DNA of 36,738 nucleotides from Verrucomicrobia bacterium 12-59-8 (GTDB taxonomy: Bacteria > Verrucomicrobiota > Verrucomicrobiae > Verrucomicrobiales > Verrucomicrobiaceae), in NCBI GenBank assembly GCA_002279765.1, contig NCCR01000078.1, positions 1 through 36,738 of the forward strand, given 5' to 3'. The notes under the pieces are model-generated. The model saw only the letters and a list, made by a program, of their open reading frames with translations. It was not told where the DNA came from and did not search any database. The stretch's first letter is position 1, and every line of letters begins with the position of its first letter. A program made the translations under genes and the position numbers. Positions 32,069-36,738 of this stretch are shown here, piece after piece.

Positions 32069-33763
32069 TTACCCACGAAACAACGCCCCAAGCTTCTTCC
32101 CCAAAATCAGCCCGGCCCCGAGAATCGTCACAGCGAGGAAGATCATAGCCCACACTCCGAGCGCGGAAGCGAGATTGGGGCCGCTGCCGAGGGCGAGCAC
32201 GAGGGAGTAGATCGCCTTGGTGATGGGGAAGTAGGCGGCCTGTTGGGCGAGGATCATGGAATCGCTCACCTCCAGCATGGCAAAGGAGAAGGCGAGCAGC
32301 GCACCCGCGACGAGATTGGGCGCGACGAGCGGCAGGGTGATGCGCCACAACGCTTTCTCCGGGCGGGCACCGAGATTCTGCGCGGCCTCTTCCAGCGTGG
32401 GGCTCACTTGCTGGAAGCCAGCGGCGGCTGACCGTACGACAAAAGGCAGCCGGCGCACCGCATACGCGATGACCAGCAGCAGTAGCGGATCTTCGCCCAG
32501 CATCAGCCAGTGGAAGGGCTGGCCCTCCCGCGTCATGGCCAGATAGCCAAAGGCCATCACAATGCCGGGCACGGCCAGCGGCAGCATCGCCATGGCATCA
32601 AGAAGCTGGCGTCCCCAGATGCGGGTGCGCACGGAAACATAGGCCACGCCGACGCCGAGGACGAGCGCCACGAACATCGCCAGCGTGGAGTATTTCAAGC
32701 TGTTGGCGATGGATGACAGCGTGAGTTCATGCCCCAGCGCATCGCGATAATGATCCAGAGTCAATGAGTGTGGAATGACGGTGCCATACCAGTCTTTGGA
32801 AAACGACAGCAGCACCACACCGAGATGCGGCAGCACGGCCAGAAAGGTGACACCGACAAAGAACGCGGTGCAGATCCAGCCAAGGCCCGCAGGCAGCGTG
32901 ATCGTTTCGCGGCCTGTCGTCGCACGACCACCACCACCTGAACTGGACTTGCCAAAGAGCAGTCGGCTCGTGAGATAAAAAAGCGTGCTGAAGACCAGCA
33001 TCACCGCCACCAGGGCATAGGGGAAGGGGTTCCCGCTCAAGTCATTGATGCTGCGGAAAATCTGCACCGCCGTGACGCGGTCATAGTCAAACAGCAGGGG
33101 CACGCCCATCTCGGTGAAGGCCCACACAAACACGATGGTGCCGCCTGCAAACACGCCGGGCATGATGAGCGGCAGCGTGATGCGCCAAAACCGGCTCCAG
33201 GCATTGCAGCCCATGTTCGCCGCGGCTTCTTCCAGTGCCGGGTCGAGGTTCGAAAGCGCCGCCGCTGCATTGAGGTAAATGATGGGATACAGGTGCAGCA
33301 CCTCCATGACGATGATGCCCAGCATGCGATGCTGCCCGAGCCAGTCCGTCGGATGCATCGCGTCCATCATTCCGAGATTAATGAGCAGGCTGTTCAGCGC
33401 GCCCGCCTGCCCGAGCATTGCCTTGATGCCGATGGCTCCCACAAAGGGCGGCAGGATCATGGGGATGAGCACCAGCGAGTTCATCAGCGCCCGCCCCGGA
33501 AAGGCAAAGCGCACGTAGCACACCGCCAGCGGCAGGGCGATGCACAGCGCCCCCAGCGTCGTCCACACCGCAATGATGAACGAATTCCACAGCCCCTCGC
33601 GATACAGCTCATTGAGGAAGACCTCAGACACATACTCCACCGTGAACTGATGGTCCGGCCCCCGAAACGCCGACTCCAGCGCCGCCCAGATCGGGTAGGC
33701 AAAGAAGCACGCGAAGAACGCGGTCATCCCCAGAAAGATCAGCAGTGAGAGGGTTTTCGACAT
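32069..33763 (-). CDS. ABC transporter permease, ferric-iron/AfuB-FbpB type, fused double permease
   Basis: A 564-residue inner-membrane protein with two six-helix permease halves in one chain, as in FbpB/AfuB. Each half has an EAA loop that docks the ATPase: EEAAANMGCNAWSRFWRITL at about residues 178-197 and EEAAQNLGARPEKALWRITL at about 458-477. The halves are joined by a glycine-rich linker (GKSSSGGGGRATTGR). The first helix is at about 7-27. It follows the binding-protein gene by 12 bases. The cargo is probably Fe3+ or another small anion or cation complex of this transporter class; a phosphonate-type cargo cannot be excluded. Confidence 0.93.
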   Translation of the reverse strand: MSKTLSLLIFLGMTAFFACFFAYPIWAALESAFRGPDHQFTVEYVSEVFLNELYREGLWNSFIIAVWTTLGALCIALPLAVCYVRFAFPGRALMNSLVLIPMILPPFVGAIGIKAMLGQAGALNSLLINLGMMDAMHPTDWLGQHRMLGIIVMEVLHLYPIIYLNAAAALSNLDPALEEAAANMGCNAWSRFWRITLPLIMPGVFAGGTIVFVWAFTEMGVPLLFDYDRVTAVQIFRSINDLSGNPFPYALVAVMLVFSTLFYLTSRLLFGKSSSGGGGRATTGRETITLPAGLGWICTAFFVGVTFLAVLPHLGVVLLSFSKDWYGTVIPHSLTLDHYRDALGHELTLSSIANSLKYSTLAMFVALVLGVGVAYVSVRTRIWGRQLLDAMAMLPLAVPGIVMAFGYLAMTREGQPFHWLMLGEDPLLLLVIAYAVRRLPFVVRSAAAGFQQVSPTLEEAAQNLGARPEKALWRITLPLVAPNLVAGALLAFSFAMLEVSDSMILAQQAAYFPITKAIYSLVLALGSGPNLASALGVWAMIFLAVTILGAGLILGKKLGALFRG

Positions 33764-33775
33764 GGGGTGAAAAGG

Positions 33776-35461
33776 TTACTCGTCGTTCCGCGCCATCCGG
33801 CCGGCCTTGATGAACTGATTGCGAAAAGCATCCCCCAATTCACGGGCCAGGCGTGTTTCCTGGACCTTGTCACGGGCCGCGAGAATCTTGGCGATGTTGC
33901 CGGTGGCGGCTTCGTATTTCACGCGAGTGAGATCTTCCATCACCTGGATGGCGCGCTCGGGCATGCCGTGGTCGATGATGGCTTTCCATGAGGCATGCAG
34001 TTCCTCATGGGAGTCCACGCAGATCACCCGCACGAGGAAGCGGATGGTGTTGAACAGCGCGGCGGTGCGTTCTGGATGGTAGGTAAAGGCCTGCGCTTTT
34101 TCAAAGGGCGCCTCATGGCCGTCGCTCATGTGGGCGATGTTTTCCGGCGTGTACAAATCATGCCGCACAGGCAGTCGGCGCAGGGCGTGGTGCAGCGGGC
34201 CGCCGGGTTCGCCCACGCGAAAACTCCATAGCTTCTGCCCGGCATCTTCGACCACGAACTCCATGAAGGCGGTGGCCAGTTCCGGATCGGGCGCACCGCG
34301 CAGCATGCCAATGGGATCCACACTGACCGAGGTGCCACCCAGCGGTGCGATAAAGCCCACGCGCGAGGTGCCATCGGCCTTGCGTGCGTCCTCCTCAGCG
34401 GAGCGGCCGTAGAAGTCGATGCACATACCTGCAGCGGCATCGCCCTTGGCCACTTCGAGCGGGATCTTGGTGGAGAAGTCTGTGAAGTAGCGTGCGTTGG
34501 CGCTGATGCGCAGGATCAGGCGCAGCCCTTCATTCCAACCCTCCGCAACGGCCTGGGCTTCGAGCTGATCTGGCGCGAGTTTCGATTTGGGCAGCGCTTT
34601 GAGACGATCATGCGCGAGCTGCATCTGCTGCTGGATGAGCATTTCCAGCGCCTTCGTCACCGAGCCGCTTTTTCCCGGATCACTCAGGGCGATCTGACCG
34701 TAGTAGCGCGGATCCGCCAGATTATCCCAAGCCACAGGATCTTCAGGAATGCCGATGCGACGCAGCACATCGCGATTGAAGACAATGCCGCTGGTGGAAA
34801 GGCAGGTGCCGCACCAGCGCCCCTGCGGATCGCGGAAAGGCTCGCCACTGAGTTTCTCGGGGATGCCGGTATCGCTGAACCAATCGGGGTGCTTTTTCGC
34901 CAATCCGCTGAGACCGTTTTTTTCGCCATCACCCGCCACGAGTGTGCCCGCCCTGGCCTGCTGCTCGAAGTCGTACGCACCGCCTCCGAAGAACAAGTCG
35001 ATACCCGTGCCGACGTTCGAGGCGAGGTAGGCTTTACGTGCAGCATCATCTGCGGAGGCCTTCGGATTCAGGCAGGCCTGCGCTACGGCAGGTGACCACG
35101 TCTCGTGCAGCTTCGACTGCCAGTACTGCTGAAAGGACGCCATGGCCTCGGATTTGATCAGCATGGCAATTTCGGAAGTGCCGCCGGGCACGCGCCAGTC
35201 GATGAACAGTGTCTCGCTGGTCTTCTTCTTCCAGTGTGCGGCAAACGCATGCCCAAACTCTTCGCGGATGCGGTCATGATGAGGCGAGATGATGACCAGT
35301 CGCCGGTCATAATGTGAGGGGGCGGTGCTCTGCGATGGCTTGAGCAGGAACGGCCCAGCCAGTGTGGCCGCCATCAGCAGGCAGACCGCGAGTTCCTTGC
35401 GCCACTGTTTCAGCCATTCGAATACGGCCTGGGTGCGTGGGTGTCGGAGCAGCGCCTTCAT
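33776..35461 (-). CDS. Membrane-anchored ABC transporter substrate-binding protein, Fe3+/AfuA-like
   Basis: A 561-residue product. The ATG at 35461 (MKALLRHPRTQAVFEWLKQW) was chosen; the 56 codons before it read through the REP-like flank. An N-terminal helix (about residues 22-40, ELAVCLLMAATLAGPFLL) without a clear cleavage site suggests an uncleaved anchor. The body is a type II periplasmic binding fold: RRLVIISPHHDRIREEFGHA, FIDWRVPGGTSEIAMLI, GTGIDLFFGGGAYDFEQQAR, TSGIVFNRDVLRRIGIPEDP and GQIALSDPGKSGSVTKALEM. At 561 residues it is much longer than the usual 330-350, with extra helical parts at the C-terminus and an insertion around CLNPKASADDAARK. It is encoded just before the permease, as expected for an ABC import operon. 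Confidence 0.88.
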   Translation of the reverse strand: MKALLRHPRTQAVFEWLKQWRKELAVCLLMAATLAGPFLLKPSQSTAPSHYDRRLVIISPHHDRIREEFGHAFAAHWKKKTSETLFIDWRVPGGTSEIAMLIKSEAMASFQQYWQSKLHETWSPAVAQACLNPKASADDAARKAYLASNVGTGIDLFFGGGAYDFEQQARAGTLVAGDGEKNGLSGLAKKHPDWFSDTGIPEKLSGEPFRDPQGRWCGTCLSTSGIVFNRDVLRRIGIPEDPVAWDNLADPRYYGQIALSDPGKSGSVTKALEMLIQQQMQLAHDRLKALPKSKLAPDQLEAQAVAEGWNEGLRLILRISANARYFTDFSTKIPLEVAKGDAAAGMCIDFYGRSAEEDARKADGTSRVGFIAPLGGTSVSVDPIGMLRGAPDPELATAFMEFVVEDAGQKLWSFRVGEPGGPLHHALRRLPVRHDLYTPENIAHMSDGHEAPFEKAQAFTYHPERTAALFNTIRFLVRVICVDSHEELHASWKAIIDHGMPERAIQVMEDLTRVKYEAATGNIAKILAARDKVQETRLARELGDAFRNQFIKAGRMARNDE

Positions 35462-35765
35462 CGTCACAAAGCCTGCCCTCCAATCTTCCTCTTCATGGAT
35501 GCAGGACCTGACAGGGAGGAGCCAGTCGCTCTGACATCTCGCCTTTCGCCTTCCAATTTGTGCCTTAGAAACGCCCTGTTCGAAGACGAGGATCTCTTGA
35601 GCAAGAGTGGTGCCCAAGTGACCCGGCACTGTTCCGTAGTACCGGCTTTAGCCGGAATCTGGGAGAGGTGACCGGACCGCCTAAAGGCGGAACTACAATA
35701 CGTGCCTGGGGTTGCGAGCACGGCCATGGTGCGTGGGTGGGCCAGCAGAGTTGTGGGGCGCTCGT
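35462..35765. other. Intergenic region between the ABC ATPase and binding-protein genes
   Basis: 304 bases inside what is otherwise an operon, containing REP-like copy 7 (35636-35696). No gene or clear promoter is seen; the hairpins may split or stabilise the message between the ATPase and the binding protein. Confidence 0.5.
35636..35696. repeat. Paired-hairpin REP/BIME-like element, copy 7 (different stem)
   Basis: The left arm is GTAGTACCGGCTTTAGCCGG and the right arm CCGCCTAAAGGCGGAACTAC, separated by AATCTGGGAGAGGTGACCGGA. The outer GTAGT/ACTAC ends and the TTTA (TAAA) loops are as in the other copies, but the stems are CCGGC/GCCGG and CCGCC/GGCGG. Confidence 0.85.
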
Positions 35766-36738
35766 TCATTTGCGCAGAATCATCACATCACCCATCGCTG
35801 CCATGGCACGCACTTCCTCCTCGCCGGGCAGACGGATGTCCTGGGGGTTGGTCTCGCAGACTTTCATCTGCGGACCGCCCTGCACCTGGATAAGGTACTG
35901 CACCGATGCGCCTAGGTAGGTGGTGTCGATGATGTGGCCGGGGAAGCGATTCGGCGAATCCAGCACGTTGCCAAAGGTCAGCGCCTCGGGCCGGATGCTC
36001 AGCAGCACCGGCTGACCGCTGGCAGGCTGCCAGGTGGCGTCGGTGCGACCGCGCAGCACGCCGAAGGGGGTTTCCACATCGTAGAATCCCTCCCGGCTGC
36101 TTTGGCGCAGGGCGCGACCTTCCACAAAATTCGTCTCGCCAATGAACTCGGCCACCATGCGTGTCGCGGGATTGAGGTAGATTTCGGGAGCCGCCCCTAC
36201 TTGGACCAGTTTGCCAGCATCCATGATTGCCATGCGGTCCGCCATGCTCAGGGCTTCATCACGGTCATGCGTGACGTAGATCGCCGTCAGGCCGTGCTGC
36301 TTGACGATCTGGCGAATTTCTGTGCGCATTTCCAGGCGCAGCTTGGCATCCAGATTGGAGAGCGGTTCATCCAGCAGCAGGCACTTGGGGCGAATCACCA
36401 GCGCACGTGCCAAGGCCACGCGCTGCTGCTGTCCGCCGGAGAGTTGCTGGATCTTGCGGGAGCCGAGGCCTTCCAGTTTCACCTGCTCCAGCGCTTCGGA
36501 GACGCGGTGCTCGATCTCTTTGCGCGGGCGCTTCCGTTCTTCGAGACCGAAGGCCACGTTTTGCGCCACATTGAGGTGGGGCCACAGCGCGTAACTTTGA
36601 AACATCATGCCCGTGCCGCGTTTGTGCGCAGGCAGGCGGGTCACGTCCTCGTCATCAAAATAGATCTTGCCGCTGTCCGGCGTGTAGAACCCGGCGATGT
36701 GGCGAAGCAGGGTGGTCTTGCCGCAGCCGCTGGGGCCG
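35766..36738 (-). CDS. ABC transporter ATP-binding protein, Fe3+/FbpC type, 5' end missing
   Basis: 323 residues are visible; the N-terminus lies beyond the right edge. The frame reaches 36738, so an internal ATG at 36644 is not the start. It begins at Walker A (GPSGCGKTTLLRHIAGF). Next come the Q-loop (MMFQSYALWPHLNVAQNVAF), the ABC signature (QLSGGQQQRVALARALV), Walker B (CLLLDEPLSNLDAKL) and the H-loop (IYVTHDRDEALSMADRM). The C-terminal about 100 residues form a TOBE-like domain (PVLLSIRPEALTFGN; FPGHIIDTTYLGASVQYLIQ). It powers the importer whose binding protein and permease follow on the same strand, separated by a 304-base gap with REP-like copy 7. Confidence 0.95.
   Translation of the reverse strand, partial: GPSGCGKTTLLRHIAGFYTPDSGKIYFDDEDVTRLPAHKRGTGMMFQSYALWPHLNVAQNVAFGLEERKRPRKEIEHRVSEALEQVKLEGLGSRKIQQLSGGQQQRVALARALVIRPKCLLLDEPLSNLDAKLRLEMRTEIRQIVKQHGLTAIYVTHDRDEALSMADRMAIMDAGKLVQVGAAPEIYLNPATRMVAEFIGETNFVEGRALRQSSREGFYDVETPFGVLRGRTDATWQPASGQPVLLSIRPEALTFGNVLDSPNRFPGHIIDTTYLGASVQYLIQVQGGPQMKVCETNPQDIRLPGEEEVRAMAAMGDVMILRK

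Noticed and set aside
1..36738. CRISPR array or restriction/anti-phage island
   Set aside because: No regularly spaced direct repeats, no cas genes; the only nuclease-like gene is the broken Uma2, which is not a defence marker by itself.

Overview
The window looks like chromosomal DNA of a GC-rich Verrucomicrobiota bacterium, perhaps near Prosthecobacter or Verrucomicrobium. The taxon is inferred from family-level recognition only: an NPCBM plus membrane-bound-dehydrogenase plus HEAT protein typical of the PVC superphylum, a FecR/two-partner-secretion cluster, many secreted or lipid-anchored proteins, and few clear Shine-Dalgarno sequences. No ribosomal RNA, CRISPR array, transposase gene or prophage is visible.

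Layout. Positions 1-4035 hold the 5' part of a secreted PVC-type protein, a large secreted dehydrogenase-like protein with a broken cytochrome c tail, and a small lipoprotein. Positions 4058-14280 are the most striking part: a tight minus-strand operon (gaps of about 6, 19 and 7 bases) of a duplicated-FecR protein, a giant TpsA exoprotein, its TpsB outer-membrane transporter and a CHASE2-adenylate cyclase. Positions 14735-20036 hold DUF4404, ribosomal protein L9, a Gfo/Idh/MocA oxidoreductase, a broken zinc alcohol dehydrogenase, a sterol-desaturase-type hydroxylase, tRNA-Arg(CCG) and a Nudix hydrolase. Positions 20374-27054 hold a TPR protein, a single-pass membrane protein, a lipoprotein-type chorismate mutase behind a cNMP-binding/thioredoxin-reductase fusion, and mnmA overlapping a sarcosine-oxidase-like flavoprotein. 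Positions 27055-29270 look AT-richer by eye and carry a phage-replication-like protein ending in a sliding-clamp-type motif, a TPR-like protein and an unlisted 44-residue membrane ORF. Positions 29354-36738 hold a VOC protein, a WYL regulator, a winged-helix-like protein, a broken Uma2 gene and a ferric-type ABC transporter.

Three themes cut across genes. First, a family of paired hairpin repeats (REP/BIME-like, with a conserved outer GTAG/GTAC-type end, a TTTA loop and covarying stems) sits in at least seven intergenic spots. Second, three genes (cytochrome tail, alcohol dehydrogenase, Uma2) show the same lesion: loss of a conserved internal block plus a frameshift. Third, a probable cAMP producer (CHASE2 cyclase) and a protein with a cNMP-binding fold (the TrxB fusion) occur in the same window, although a functional link is only conjecture.
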